A DNA stretch of 64,000 nt from Sycon ciliatum (Eukaryota; Porifera; Calcarea; Leucosolenida; Sycettidae), in assembly GCF_964019385.1 (NCBI RefSeq), contig NC_088643.1:13881300-13945299 (forward strand), written 5' to 3'. The notes under the pieces are model-generated. The model saw nothing but the letters and a program-made list of their open reading frames with translations, ran no database searches and was not told the origin of the DNA. The position numbers were made by a program, and so were the translations under genes. Below are positions 42,805 through 54,473 of the stretch, piece by piece (the stretch's first letter is position 1; the number at the start of each line of letters is the position of its first letter).

Positions 42805-43362
42805 CCTGCGGCCCAAATCTAAAAGACGTTGTTTTGCAAGTCCCGTTTCAGTCTCAAGCAGACAACCTGAGCTTTGCATGGGTGGAAAGACCATGTCCTA
42901 GGGATGTCGAAACGGCTTGTTGTCATGTCCAGAACTAGGGCATAAGCTGGGGAGAACCAATTTTAGGTTTCGTTACGGAAGTCGTTATTTTACATTATTT
43001 TACGACTCCTTGATTGAAATTGGCAGCATGTGATACGATATTTTATTGAAAATTAGTGCAGTCGATGTGAATTTGTTCTTGTATTTGGATGATTCGTAGA
43101 TCATGGTTGCCCTTTGCCGAGCGTTCATTTCCTATTGATGGTGATTAGAGATGGCACAGATTGATTTGTTGTAAAATTCGACCAAAATCACCCCCAAACA
43201 TGGATCTTTCGTATGAGAGGATTTCATTTATTGGGACACTATCTCGGCAACACCAGCGGAAGAGAGCTAGGACGAGCGAAGCAAAGGACACCGGAAAACG
43301 GCAGAGTGATAGCGATCATAAGCTGATCTTAGCAAACGAGCGATATGGAAGATGTTGTAAAC
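42805..43362. other. Unannotated stretch with a short dispersed match
   Basis: CCGTTTCAGTCTCAAGCAGA near 42843 recurs inverted at about 52990-53015. No coding sequence seen. Confidence 0.4.
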
Positions 43363-43440
43363 GAGAGAGCTTGGAAGCTCAGGGCCCTACGCTATGCTTT
43401 TATGCTTTTTTGCCTAGCTCATCGTACATGTTATAAGAAC
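43363..43440 (-). repeat. X-related dispersed repeat
   Basis: GAGAGCTTGGAAGCTCAGGG followed by CCCTACGCTATGCTTTT is the reverse of the segment seen at 16.8, 22.2, 25.3 and 26.4 kb. Confidence 0.65.
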
Positions 43441-43977
43441 TGATGGAATTGTCTTTTTCCGTTCATTGGCCACATCACTGTATTGCAAAAACGTTTCAAT
43501 CGGTTTGAATATTATGAGTTAGGCAAAAGTATTTGCAGAATTTATTGCGTATTGTTGTTTCTCTAATAATCATCTACTTTTGTTTTGCTCCTTCTTTAAT
43601 TTTTATCTCCTTATATTGGAAATCAACAAATTTTGGCCGATGAGAAATAGAAACCTCTCGATTAGAGAGGTTAATAAGATGCACGTTATTTCCGACGTGA
43701 CGCGCAGTTTCACGTCAAATTTGAAATCGATCGGTATTTTTGCTCTCACATGCATCCATTGCTCAATCATGCATCATTTGCCTATATGACAAACGTTGGC
43801 CTGCGATTTACTTTGTCCGGTTGGTACCAAGCGGCGAAATCAGCGAAATTAAATCGCCAGCGAACATTAGTTGATTTTAATACAGGAATCGAATTTTCTG
43901 GCCTTTTTGTAGTAATACATCTACATTGACCTGTTGAGCCAATGACGACGCCGAATGCATGGTTGCCTGTGGAGCAC

Positions 43978-44270
43978 ATTACATAACTTTACAGTCTCCT
44001 AAAATACGTACGTATCCTGTCCGACGGCAAAAGAGGCTGCAGATTTAGTTTTTCTGCGCGTCGACGGGATGTCTGCGACGCGAAAGTTCAGCTCGCGTTA
44101 TTTGGCTCGCACGTCGAAAAAAATCAACGCGAGTGACCTGCTGCTCACGTCGAAATTTGGACATTACATAACTTTACAGTCTCGTATAAATACGTATCCT
44201 GTTGGACGGCAAAAGAGGCTGCAGATTTAGTTTTTCTGCGCGTCGACGGGATGTCTGTCCTGACGTTTAC
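43978..44270. repeat. Direct repeat pair of about 110 bp
   Basis: ATTACATAACTTTACAGTCT at 43979 and at 44164, each followed by AAAGAGGCTGCAGATTTAG and CGTCGACGGGATGTCTG. The second copy leads into the 69-bp array. Confidence 0.75.
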
Positions 44271-44520
44271 TGGGACCGGCGCTGACTCTGCCGATCACGG
44301 CGTTCTGGACTCGACGGGATGTCTGTCCTGACGTTTCCTGGGACCGGCTTAGACTCTGCCGATCACGGGCGTTCTGGACTCAACGGGATGTCTGTCCTGA
44401 CGTTGCCTGGTACCGCCGGACTCTACCGATCACGGGCGTTCTGGAGTCGACGGGATCTCTCTTCCGACGTTTCCTGTGACCGGCACTGAATCGCTCGTTC
44501 ACGCTTATTTTGGAGACGAC
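44243..44520. repeat. 69-bp minisatellite array
   Basis: About four units based on GACGGGATGTCTGTCCTGAC ... ACTCTGCCGATCACGGGCG. A related array is at 44938-44975 and 45179-45380. Unit length is a multiple of three; the open frame is probably incidental. Confidence 0.8.
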
Positions 44521-44935
44521 GGGATCTCTCTTCCAAAGTATGTTTATGCTGACGCATCCTATCACCTAATCGGCGTCTATTCTAATTTAATTTCCTCCTC
44601 GTCTCCCTATTTCTTTCCAAATCCCACTCTACATCAGGGAGTCGTATGCATAATACGACGAATATTGGTACGGTACGGGACAGATACAGGAGCCCGCAAA
44701 TATTGTGGACAGCTGTTATGTACAATCCTGTAGAGCCTTTGTAGTCACAGATACGGGACAGATACGGGACAGATACGGGATAGCGCCAGGCGTGACACAA
44801 ACAAACAAACAAACACACAAACAAACAAATACCAAACGAGAGAGCTTGGAAGCTCAGGGCCCTACGCTATGCTTTTTTGCTTGCTTATCATGCATGTAAC
44901 GTGTCAAAGCTGTGTTGACCCTGACTAGCGTTCTG
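44521..44935. repeat. First copy of a duplicated segment (with X-related repeat)
   Basis: Starts with GGGATCTCTCTTCCAAAGTA, continues through TTTCCTCCTCGTCTCCCTA, the ACGGGACAGATACGGGATAG segment, a CAAA tract and GAGAGCTTGGAAGCTCAGGG. The same order recurs at 45362-45910, in part, which implies duplication of array plus segment. Confidence 0.7.
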
Positions 44936-44975
44936 GAGTCGACGGGATGTCTGTCCTGACGTTTCCTGTGACCGG

Positions 44976-45178
44976 TAGGCATATGCGGATAATTCCGGCA
45001 GAAAATTTGGCAGAATTCGGTACTTTTTCTGGTAAGTTTCATGCATGTTTGGTATGTAGATAAAGAAATGGAGCAGAATTCGAGGAATTGCCCGCCATAA
45101 GGTTTGTATGGTTCTGCCAATTTCACTGCTTTTCGAGCAGAATCTGCCACCTTTTCGAGCATTATCCGCACAACCCTA
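44976..45178. mobile_element. hAT-like MITE (203 bp) inside the 69-bp array
   Basis: Termini TAGGCATATGCGGATAAT and (reverse complement of right end) TAGGGTTGTGCGGATAAT. The 8-bp duplication GTGACCGG is at 44968-44975 and 45179-45186. It splits one 69-bp unit cleanly. Confidence 0.88.
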
Positions 45179-45186
45179 GTGACCGG

Positions 45187-45910
45187 CGCTGACTCTGCCG
45201 ATCACGGGCGTTCGGGAGTCGACGGGATGTCTGTCCTGCCGTTTCCTGTGACCGGCGCTGACTCTGCCGATCACGGACGTTCTAGAGTCGACGGGATCTC
45301 TCTTCCGACGTTTCCTGTGACCGGCGCTGACTCGCCCTTTCAGGATTATTTTGGAGATGACGGGATCTCTCTTCCAAAGTATGTTTTTGGTGACGCATCC
45401 TGTCTTATATTCGGCAACTAACGTCCATTCTAATAGCATTTCCTCGTCTCCCTACTTCGTATTTCTTTCCAGAAAATCTCCCTATACAGCAGGGAGTCGT
45501 TTACATACTACGAATCCCTGCTATACATCTATATACGTTATAGTTAATATGCTATTGGCCTACATGCGATTCCCGGGCTGGTCGACAGGCGGCCCAGCCA
45601 GCCTGCCAGTGGGATCTCGGCCTCGCACACAAATCCACACAAAATGCTACTGCACTATCGGCCTGAATGCATTCCCCCGATATACTTCGCATATATACTC
45701 ATCCTCTTGGTGGTACCATACTCTTGATGGTACGGGACAGGTACGGGATAGCGCCGGGCATGCTGATGGCACAAACAAACAAAAATATTGTGGCCAGCTG
45801 TCTTTGCTGGTACGGTACGGTACGGTACGGGACAGATACGGGATAGCGCCACCAGGCGTGACACAAACAAACAAACAAACAAACAAACAAACAAACAAAC
45901 AAACACCAAA
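45187..45910. repeat. Second copy of array and duplicated segment
   Basis: 69-bp units continue to about 45380, then the GGGATCTCTCTTCCAAAGTA segment, an ATTTCCTCGTCTCCCTAC part, ACGGGACAGATACGGGATAG twice in slightly different forms, and a long CAAA tract (about 45862-45904). Confidence 0.7.
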
Positions 45911-46048
45911 TTAAAGCTGTGTGGACCCTGGCTAGCGCCAGACGTTACTGAAGTAACGTCTTCTGCATAGCTACGGGAATTAAAGCTGTGTGGACCCTGG
46001 CTAGCGCCAGACGTTACTGAAGTAACGTCTTCTGCATAGCTACGGGAA
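45911..46048. repeat. Tandem duplication of 69 bp
   Basis: Two virtually identical units, each with AAGCTGTGTGGACCCTGGCT and the palindrome AGACGTTACTGAAGTAACGTCT. Near-identity implies a very recent event. Confidence 0.85.
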
Positions 46049-46230
46049 TAATAGCGCAGTAGTGTATTTGTCATTTGCTGCAGAGTTGAAAAGTACAATT
46101 CAAATTCAAATCAATTCAAAAACTTCAATAGTGCGGTCCACTAGCCTTAGCTTTCAGACTCACTGTCCGATTCACAGTCGGACTTACAGTCCAATCCACT
46201 ATCGAAACTGCCTTCACCCTCATCATGGCA

Positions 46231-46415
46231 TTGTGTGCATGCGCGCGCGTGCACACACACACGTACACACACCGCACAACACATGACATTGTGCGCGCGC
46301 GCGCTCGCACACACACATACACAAACCACACACGCACGCACACACACACACACCGCACAACACATGGCATTGTGTGTGCGCGTCCGCGCGCGCGCACACA
46401 CTCACACACCACATA
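46231..46415. repeat. Alternating CA/CG purine-pyrimidine tract
   Basis: About 185 bp of CA and CG dinucleotides with short interruptions, including GCGCGCGCGCTCGC near 46293 and CGCGCGCGCACACAC near 46387. Such tracts favour left-handed DNA. Confidence 0.8.
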
Positions 46416-46420
46416 GCACG

Positions 46421-46990
46421 CTAGAGATCAGCAAGAACCTGCTGCGACCGTGGTTGAGATGGCGCTGTAGAAGACACCGCAGCCGCCACTGGTTGCCTCG
46501 CACCCGAGGTTATAGTCAAAGCCGTACTAGCCGACACATCTGTACTGGAGGCTGATGTAGTACCCAGAGATGAAACGGATCCACTGGTGTTCACCTGACG
46601 CGGCGGAGTAGCGGATCCTTTGAAGCCGAAATGAGTGGGCAACACGACATTGGCGGGGACAAGCCCAGTGGATATCGCAGCGGGCCTATCGTAACTCCTG
46701 GCAGTGAGCCTATCGTAATTCCTGGCAGTGGGCCCGTCGTAACTCCTGGCATTGGGCCCGTTCTCTTGCTGGACACTGGGGTGCATAGTGGACGTGGATG
46801 CGGGCAGGAAATCTGCGGCGACCGGCTGGACTGGGATGGTTGGAGCCGGGCCAGGTGCGTTACTAGTATGACTGTTCGGCAATGACTGGGTATTACCGGC
46901 CATCGGACCGTTTGCAGACGACACAGACAAGTGGTTGCTCCGTGAAGAGTGCGCCTGTATACCCATGCCACTTACCATACATGTCAATTG
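46421..46990 (-). CDS. Possible host gene terminal exon (low-complexity protein)
   Basis: The minus-strand frame stays open from 47005 to the stop at 46421. A TTTCCTTCAG sequence ending at 46991 looks like a splice acceptor, so an exon could begin at 46990. The protein is Ser/Thr/Pro/Ala-rich with three 8-residue repeats of the type GPTARNYD and RLTARSYD (24-bp units, about 46680-46760). No domain is recognised. It is not similar to the mobile elements here, so it may be a host exon, but it may also be a chance frame. Confidence 0.3.
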   Translation of the reverse strand, partial: QLTCMVSGMGIQAHSSRSNHLSVSSANGPMAGNTQSLPNSHTSNAPGPAPTIPVQPVAADFLPASTSTMHPSVQQENGPNARSYDGPTARNYDRLTARSYDRPAAISTGLVPANVVLPTHFGFKGSATPPRQVNTSGSVSSLGTTSASSTDVSASTALTITSGARQPVAAAVSSTAPSQPRSQQVLADL

Positions 46991-47004
46991 CTGAAGGAAA
47001 CACA

Positions 47005-47434
47005 CAGTTCAAACACAAAACGCAAATGAAACACGCCAATGAAATTCGATCCTTAAACAAGTCAAGTTCGCATGTCCGCGTTATCACGATCACGGGCTAT
47101 ACAATTGTGTTTAGAAAACAACCAGTTTATAATTCTGTCTCTTCTTGCATAAAGTCAGCCTAGAATACTGACGTCAGCTTTGGACATTACTCTGACTCGG
47201 ACCACAAGCCTGATTTATTCTGACCTACAGTTGCGCTCGGTGAAATCCGGCCTGAAGTGCAAAGCCGGCGCCGCGAAGCCAGCTCCCATTACATCACTGG
47301 CGATTTGTGTGTATGAACTCAACTGTACGCACCTCGTGTAAAAGTTCGGAGTGCACGTGTTGCATGCTAAAAACAGTTCAAAATTTCTTTCATTCACTTC
47401 ACGAAGTACAGCTCAAGATCAAGAAGAGATAGAG
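47005..47434. other. Unannotated stretch
   Basis: No coding region or repeat that I can support. Confidence 0.35.
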
Positions 47435-47440
47435 AAGAAG

Positions 47441-47690
47441 GACATGGCCATTCCCAATGTGTGGGCTCTTCTCAAGAAGAGAATAATTATTCCACATCGC
47501 GGCGAGAATGCTGACCAGCTGGTGCAGGCACTGCACCTGGAGTGGGACTCGTTGGCTCCTGACACGGTTTCCCCATACGTGGAGTCAATGCCACGTCGTG
47601 TTGAAGCCCTATAGGGCTTCTAATCGAAGCAGACGGTGGCCACACAAAACATGGAAGCCCTGCTGCTCTAGCTCTGTGTATGAAATAAAT
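47441..47690 (+). pseudogene. Tc1-like transposase C-terminal remnant
   Basis: The frame reads IPNVWALLKKRI, then ADQLVQALHLEWDSL, and SPYVESMPRRVEAL before a stop at 47612. The rest (SNRSRRWPHKT) follows in another frame. This is the end of a Tc1-type DDE transposase, where NP-I-E-NVW is usual; here the catalytic Glu position before NVW reads Pro. The DNA-binding domain and the first two Asp motifs are absent, so this is a dead fragment. No terminal repeats are visible. Confidence 0.8.
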
Positions 47691-50600
47691 AGTCCATCGG
47701 CCAAGTCTCAAAATCGAAAGTGGTGATGCACTGAGCTTCCAACTAAACGCGACCATACCCAGCACGTAGAGAATATATCAGAGAACACTATTCCGTTTGT
47801 TGGACGTGCCGAATTCAGTCCAGGGCGTCGATACGAAGCGTTCTTCGTCGCCGAGTTTTTTACTGTGCGCTCCATTTGAGAGTGCGCAGAGTTCTGATCG
47901 AGAGTTTTTTGAGCAGATTTTCAAATTTTTGAGGCTGTCAGCTGACAGCTGTCAACCCTAAATGGGACTTAGTATGTGACAGGCAATAGGTTTTGGTGCC
48001 TCCGTATGCCTTCTAATAAGTTCTATCTTCCTTCGTTTCAATTCGCTGCTTCGCCCACCACCTCAGGAGGTGACAGCGTACCTGCACTAGTCAGCTCTCG
48101 CTAACCCTGTCTCTCTTTCTCCGTCTTAGCGCTCGTCATTCGTGTCCTTCTGCTGGGGCGAGCTTGATACTGTTGTGTCGTAGTTTTTAGGCAATAGTGG
48201 CTGTTGTTCGCGTGACGATCAGGATTTATGGAGAAAGACGACGACTCGCCAAGTTCCCATGCAGCCACAGACGGCGTAGCAATTCTTACCGCCAACCCTT
48301 CGAGCAACGGAACCGGCCTGAGTTGGAAATCGTGTCTGTGTAATTGTGCCACGATACGGATGAAACACACAGGCTCACATGTGACGAGATGAAGATAATC
48401 TCAACAGGCTGACAGAAATCCAACAGGCTCACGGGAACGCTGCAGTTATGGTCGGAGACGCGGAGTTATTTAGTCACTGGTAAATGTTGCATCGAGTGCT
48501 GTGTGCTCTAACACAATTGTAAAAATCATGAAAAGCGAAAATAATGCAATGGTGGGGCTGAGTGGTGTTCTTTGGAGGAGACGTCGCTGTCTCAGTATTC
48601 AACGCCGGACCCTGTATTTCAAGTCTGTGGTCATGCTCGATCATAAGTTCCTGTATGGCTCCAGTGCCTTCTCAGCATTGTTGGCGGGTAAGCACCTGGA
48701 TCGTGTCCAAGTACTGCGGCTCTGGTGGCTTGAGGGATGTATGGGTGCTCGCCGTGCACCCCTGCCGGCAATCTGCTAGTGAAGCTTGGTACCTACTGTG
48801 TCTGGGAGATTTTCATCCAGAAGCTGATCTTCCTAGGCTGGAGCTGCTGCTACTCCTGTGCTAGCCCTCAACCACTGGCGCTCCTACTCGGCTCCAGTGT
48901 GGGCCATTAACCACCCTGCCCCATTTCGCACTGTTGCTATTCCACACCGTCAGCATTTAACTCTGAGGTCAGACCTTGATCCCTCCCACCATATGCTATC
49001 TGTCTGTCTGCCTCTCTTTCACACACAGATGTGCGCGCATACACACACACACACACATGCACACACAGTGACACAAACATACACATAGCCAACTTCTCTG
49101 TGTTTGGTGATTCATCATCTGTTTTCTGATGTACAAGCTCACCTCTGATGCTATTAGACCAGTCTGCTCTCCCTTCACTCGCTTGTAAATCCTACTTGGA
49201 GCAATAAGGTTGTGTCACTGCTCCTACTGATGTCATTGTTGTGAAAGCAATATGATCGCCATTGGTGGTAATTTTCCACCGTGCGTGAATCATTAACAAT
49301 CATCATCTATGTGTCACGGCCTAACCATCCTCGTAACTCCCCTCATCGTGACTAGTGCTGTACCGTTGAAACCTACTTTGCTTCAGTGTATATTCGCTCC
49401 AAAGCTCTTGTTTTGTTGCATAGTGATCTGACGCAGTGTGCTATAGCCTATCGGGTAATATGGATAAGATTAGTACAGTCGGTATCGCCTACCGAGTGAC
49501 CAGGTACATGTATAAGGATACTACATGTATACCGGCTTAACGATATCGGAACACAAATAGCACTATGTGTGCAATATTCCTTTCTAAGCTCACGCTGTGC
49601 GGTGCAGATAGGTCATGTCGTTGCCAACTTGCCGCATGTGCATGTGCAGCAGGAAGACACCACATGTCGACTACTACTTATACTGTACAGCATTGTGTGC
49701 TTACATGCATCTACGGCCTTGTGGATGCAATTGAGTCTCACACACATGTACATGAAATATTGCGTGTAGTGCGGCATCAGTTAACATACAGTGGCTAAAT
49801 ATTTTTCTTGCAATAATGACCGTATTCACCACAAGTGTGTTTATGTCCAGAGCCAACTCAAGTCCTGTATTATTTATGACCATGACAACAAGACTTCCGG
49901 GCTGAAATTCTTCTATGACAGGCATGAACACTTGCCTTACAATTGTTCGTGATTGTACGAAGTACATATTCGCTGTTGCATCAATTTTGCACCATTTACA
50001 TTGTAGTGCCACTAGTGGTATCACCTGCATGCGTATTGAGTCAAACAAGGTTACCTCTGTATAATTATGCTTATCGTGGCTATCAAGAGCTTCGATGCAA
50101 ATTCCCAGCTGACGAATGGTGTCCAGCCTGTGTTCAGCTCAGCTGGCACTCACAACTCATAATAATTGCGTTCTAGACGCCAGATGAGATGTTTCAGCTA
50201 CAATGTAGACACAACGTCCGTGTTCAAGAAAGCCGTCACTTCATCTTCTGTCCATCCTCAATAGCACGTTCAAGCAAATACATCTGAAACACAGTAGCGA
50301 CAATCCGACAGCGGCGACACGCCGTCTTCTCCGAATGAGCTTCTACTGTTCTAATTCAGATTCCCCCAAAAATGTCAAAATAAATAATAGATTTCCACCA
50401 AGCTCGCTAGAATCTTGCGAACCGTCAACATGCAGGCATTTCAAGTGTTCGAGCGTGCGTAGATTCTGCTCAGCGGCTCAAGAACATTCGCCAAGCGAAA
50501 AAAAGTCGATGAGAAAGATGTAATGGTGGACGAAATTACGAAAATCGGAAGAAGGTATTCGACCCAGTTCGACTATCCTGGACTGGATTGGCAACGTCCA

Positions 50601-51482
50601 ACAAACGGATTCGTATTCTATGGGGTCTCATGAGCTAGTGTGCCAAAGGGCGTTTAGTTGGAGCTTCAGTGCATCACCTTCGCCGAAAGAGGCCCTTTCT
50701 GAGATTTGGCCGATGGACTAAAACTGCTTCGAAACGATCTCCGTCTTCTTTACTTGTGCTGAACTGAAATGAATGTTACACTTGTCTTTGTTTGGCGCGG
50801 TTTTTTACACTTTGGTGTAAGCATGCATGTATGAGTACAGCACATGCACAGTTCATACGGCACACGTGCACACTAGCACTTGTGCAACTTACTTTGAGGG
50901 CGTCAAGGGCCGCATCAGTACTGGGCGCCAGTTATGCACTTCGGGCCGGATTTCACCGAGCGCAACTGTACATGTGTACCGTGTGAAGTAGCGCGAGAGC
51001 CAAGCTGGTCGTAATAATACGTGTAACAGCCACGAACGTCATTCAACCAAAGAAGACTACCACATTACATGAGCATGAACACTTGCATTCCATTTAATAC
51101 ATTCCTATGTTGTAGATGTCAGGCACTGTAGTGTTCACGTCTACATACACATTGTGGCATTCCTTGGTCACCCAGACATTCATGATAGTAGCGCATCGTG
51201 TTATGTTATGCATGCAGCATGTGCCGTTTCCCGAGCGCGCGTGTGAAATGAACTTAGCGGCTTTTAGTTGCTGTGCATGAGTTGAGTCTGGACTCATGAT
51301 CTGGTGTGTACATGCAATCATGTGATCTTGTAGTTGAGCGTATGTGTTATTTGGATTTCCTTGGTCATGACCAAACAATAAAACATGATCAAATTATTTC
51401 TACACATTCAACAATGCCAAGAACTCACCTGGTCCCCAAGTAGCTCATTATCTTCTTTTTCAGCATGAAAGTTGGATACTAA
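47691..51482. other. Gene-poor stretch with a (CA)n tract
   Basis: A CA microsatellite lies at about 49038-49085. Several TACATGTA motifs occur. The frames are short and show no recognisable family. This may be host intergenic or intronic DNA. Confidence 0.35.
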
Positions 51483-51923
51483 GGGCCCGGTCACACATGC
51501 ACTCGAAAGTAGCGTATACGCTGAAGCGAGGTCGCAGGAGCGAAAAATGGCATGGCAACGGCGAAAAGCGGAACTTCCGCTTCAGCGGAAACTCCAATCC
51601 GCTTCCTCCAAAATTTTGGAAGCGAGACTGTCGCTTCTGCGGATTCGCTTCAGCGGAAAACACCACGGTCTGCTGTATATGGACTTGCTACGAGAAATTT
51701 GTATGCGTATGATGTCCATGCAACAAAAATGCGTGCAAGATATTCATTGACCTCGTCTATTCTCCGTACCGTATGCACCACAGTCTCATGTTCCGCCAAA
51801 GTAGGAGTTGTGCCCAGTTTGTATGTGTGACCACACACACGTGGTTTCGCTGGAGCGACACCAGGCTCGCTGCCGCCGAACCTCGTCGCCGAAGCGAATC
51901 CCAGTGCATGTGTGACCGGGCCC
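51483..51923. mobile_element. PIF/Harbinger-like MITE
   Basis: GGGCCCGGTCACACATGCAC at 51483 is mirrored exactly at the right end (51923). The TAA triplet flanks both ends (51480-51482, 51924-51926). A 3-bp TAA/TWA duplication and GGGCCC-type ends fit PIF/Harbinger. The 441-bp interior is non-coding and rich in GCTTCAGCGGAA motifs. Confidence 0.85.
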
Positions 51924-51926
51924 TAA

Positions 51927-53289
51927 GGCGGAGTGTGATGGTCGGCCAAGCTGGTGCCGTTTGCAGTTATTGTACTTATCCGTGAGAAGCTTCATGGGCA
52001 AGGCCGTTGCAGACTTCAACTCGGACTGTATATACAGCACCAGGCTGTCAAATGTTTCGTAGGCCGACGGCTGGTCACTCCCTTTGCCACTTCGTTGCCG
52101 GTGCATAGTGGCCAGGTGGGTGAAGGCACTGTAGCATGCTCCGACGTTGATAGTGGATTTCCGCTGCAACGCAATCTGGGCCATTCTGGAGCGAAAGCCA
52201 AAATTCTTGCATTGTTCTCCAACTCTGCTAGATGCACATGTCATGAGGCACAAGTCTGCAGATGTGGATTCAATCATTGTACATCTCTCCTTGTTCTACG
52301 CTTTGCTGGTACATGGTGTCCCATCATCACATACATGTATCTCCTCCAATTCAGAATGGCTTGAAAAGTCATGGCCACGTCCAAGTGGCAGCCGACCCAG
52401 CAACGTTTTGTTAGTGTATGTACTGTAGCACTTGCGGTGGTACCATCCGCGGACGCTCTCCTCGGTGCAGTGACTCTCGCACAAGAAGGTATAGCTCGTC
52501 CTGCCTGCATTTAGCAGCTTCAAACAAAGTTTGCTCTGCAAAGTAACTCTGCAAAGTAAATCGGGTTTGCTTTTCCTGCGATGCATTGAACGCAATGGCA
52601 CAAGCAAAATTCCCGCGATACAACGCCATTCCCAGGACGAGGCCTAAGAAGCTCCACGGCCTCTTCCTCCATCATGTCAAAAGGTGTCTACCATGCTGTG
52701 AGCGGTGGGCAGGAGGCACTCAAACAGCGCGAAACGCAACTACTATGCAACTACCAAACGAAAATGCAATTCTACATTTCAAAGAGTATCCTGTCGGTGT
52801 CGTCGTCATCTTCAAAAATTTGAAAAAGGCGCTCCTTTCCGTGAACTGTGCACCCCCAGATGGTGCGCAGTATCGCCGACGAGAGCGGAGAAATTGGCTT
52901 CTCCTGAGCTTCTGCCCTAACTCTGAAGATGACAACAAGCGGAATCCAGGTCAGGTATACATACTTTAGGCCGTAGTGAAGAACCCAGGTTGTCTGCTTG
53001 AGACTGAAACGGAATTTTTTTTTGAAGTTTGGGCCGCTGGACTATACTCTCTAGCCAAAACAAACTAGCTCAGTGTTCGTCAGGCAAAAAGCGAAAGTCA
53101 CGAACTCAAAATGTGGGGAAGTCATAGTCAGAAGGTCCACTTGCCCCGTCTCGAACCCAGACAATCTTTGTGCAAGTCATCTATTGCGTACGCGTGCGAC
53201 AGCCCGCGAAAGTGCACACTTTGCAACGACCTGATACATGTACTTGAAAAATTGACTGAAAAGTTACTGCGTAACCGTTATCTTATCGG
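51927..53289. other. Unannotated stretch
   Basis: Several overlapping open frames occur on both strands near 52.0-52.9 kb, but none resembles a known family and they overlap one another, so none is called. Confidence 0.35.
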
Positions 53290-53685
53290 TTAAAGGGGAA
53301 GTTAAGGCAAAAATCAAAATTTCACCAGTTGTAGTCTTCGGGGTGCTGAGTCGAATGGTCTTGGTCCGAGAAAGCTGAGACGCTCCCTTCCTCCTTGAAT
53401 CCCAATCGAACTCGTGCACTTCCACTGAAACTGGGTGACTGCGCCCTACTAGATGGGGATTTGTATGCAAAATGTCACTAAAAGCGCCATTTCGTTCTTA
53501 TAAAAGCACGGCTGACCGCGATTGGCCCATATGTTGTAGTCTTTTGGACGCTGAGTCGACTGGTTTTGGTCCGAAAAGGCTGCGATGCAGCGTTCCTCCT
53601 TTATTCCCAATCGAACATGGTTGAACAAGTGGTCACGTGCTCCTGGGTGCCCAAATCACCTGGTCACCACGCCAGCAGGCGACAA
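53290..53685. mobile_element. FB4: single foldback arm
   Basis: TTAA at 53290-53293, then AGGGGAAGTTAAGGC and the full left arm as in FB2, up to CACGCCAGCAGGCGACAA. It stops at 53685, where sequence leading into the DIRS element begins. Confidence 0.8.
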
Positions 53686-54034
53686 TTATACCTCAGAATG
53701 CTCTGTCTCCATATCAATGTGTTTGGCCTAGTTTCCTAACTCTTGATAGCTTTTTTGTAGTGAAAATTCATGAATTTTGTGATTTTATTTGAATCCTTGG
53801 TGTTAACGCATGCGTGGAACACCAGGTTTCGTTGATAAAAGCCCTTGTTCCCTCTATGTTCTTCGGCCTTTTTTCTAGCTCGCTCGAAGTAAGTTTCTTG
53901 GCAAGCTGTTCGATCTCGTTATCGACTGTTGTCTTGTACAGTACTTCCTCTTGGTTGTATTTCTAACTTGGTGTGTCTCTGTGCTTACTGTAGACCGCCT
54001 TTCAATCGTCAAACTGTCAAGTCCACTCTCAAGG

Positions 54035-54473
54035 ATGGACTCGTCTGCAAGCTCCTTTACCTCTCCCGATGCTGCTGGTCAGTCATCGAGGATCATGGCG
54101 GACATGATGAGCCAGTGTGGAAAGGTCTCGCAGGTGATGGAGCAAATCGGCTCAGACGTTTCAAGTATTGCGGAACGAGTGTCTGCTCTGGAAGCGGCTC
54201 AATCCCGCCCTGACCCGGCACGAAGTGCCTCTATTTCGTTTTCCGCTCTGGCGCCAAGAGCTTCTTCAACACCGGGTAAAACCCGTGAGATCCCCAACCC
54301 CTCGGACTGTGAGTCAGAAGAGGAAATGGACGAGTCAAGCTTGCTTGACAAATCGTCTCAGGATTTCAAAGTGTCCTCGGATACTTTGGAATTCTTTCGG
54401 GAGAAATTTACAACAACTACCTCGAACGAAGTTCGGCGCCAATGGCGTAGTCGTTTTGGGCGCCCCAAAGTAG
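54035..54473 (+). pseudogene. DIRS-like Gag, N-terminal part
   Basis: From ATG at 54035 the frame reads MDSSASSFTSPD, a coiled-coil-prone segment (MSQCGKVSQVMEQIGSDV, ERVSALEAAQ), an acidic patch (CESEEEMDESSLLDKS) and FFREKF ... RRQWRSRFGRPK. The frame is then cut by an inverted-repeat MITE. It probably once continued into the frame at 57242. Gag assignment rests on its place upstream of the DIRS-type segment and on composition. Confidence 0.55.

Noticed and set aside
43978-45380. CRISPR-like array
   Set aside because: The 69-bp units have no regular unique spacers and the context is eukaryotic; it is a minisatellite.
46125-46412. Cys/Val-rich frames on the minus strand
   Set aside because: Translation of the CA/CG dinucleotide tract; no real protein signal.
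52016-52629. Overlapping minus-strand frames
   Set aside because: Several frames overlap in the same stretch and none shows a family signature or splice pattern that I can defend.
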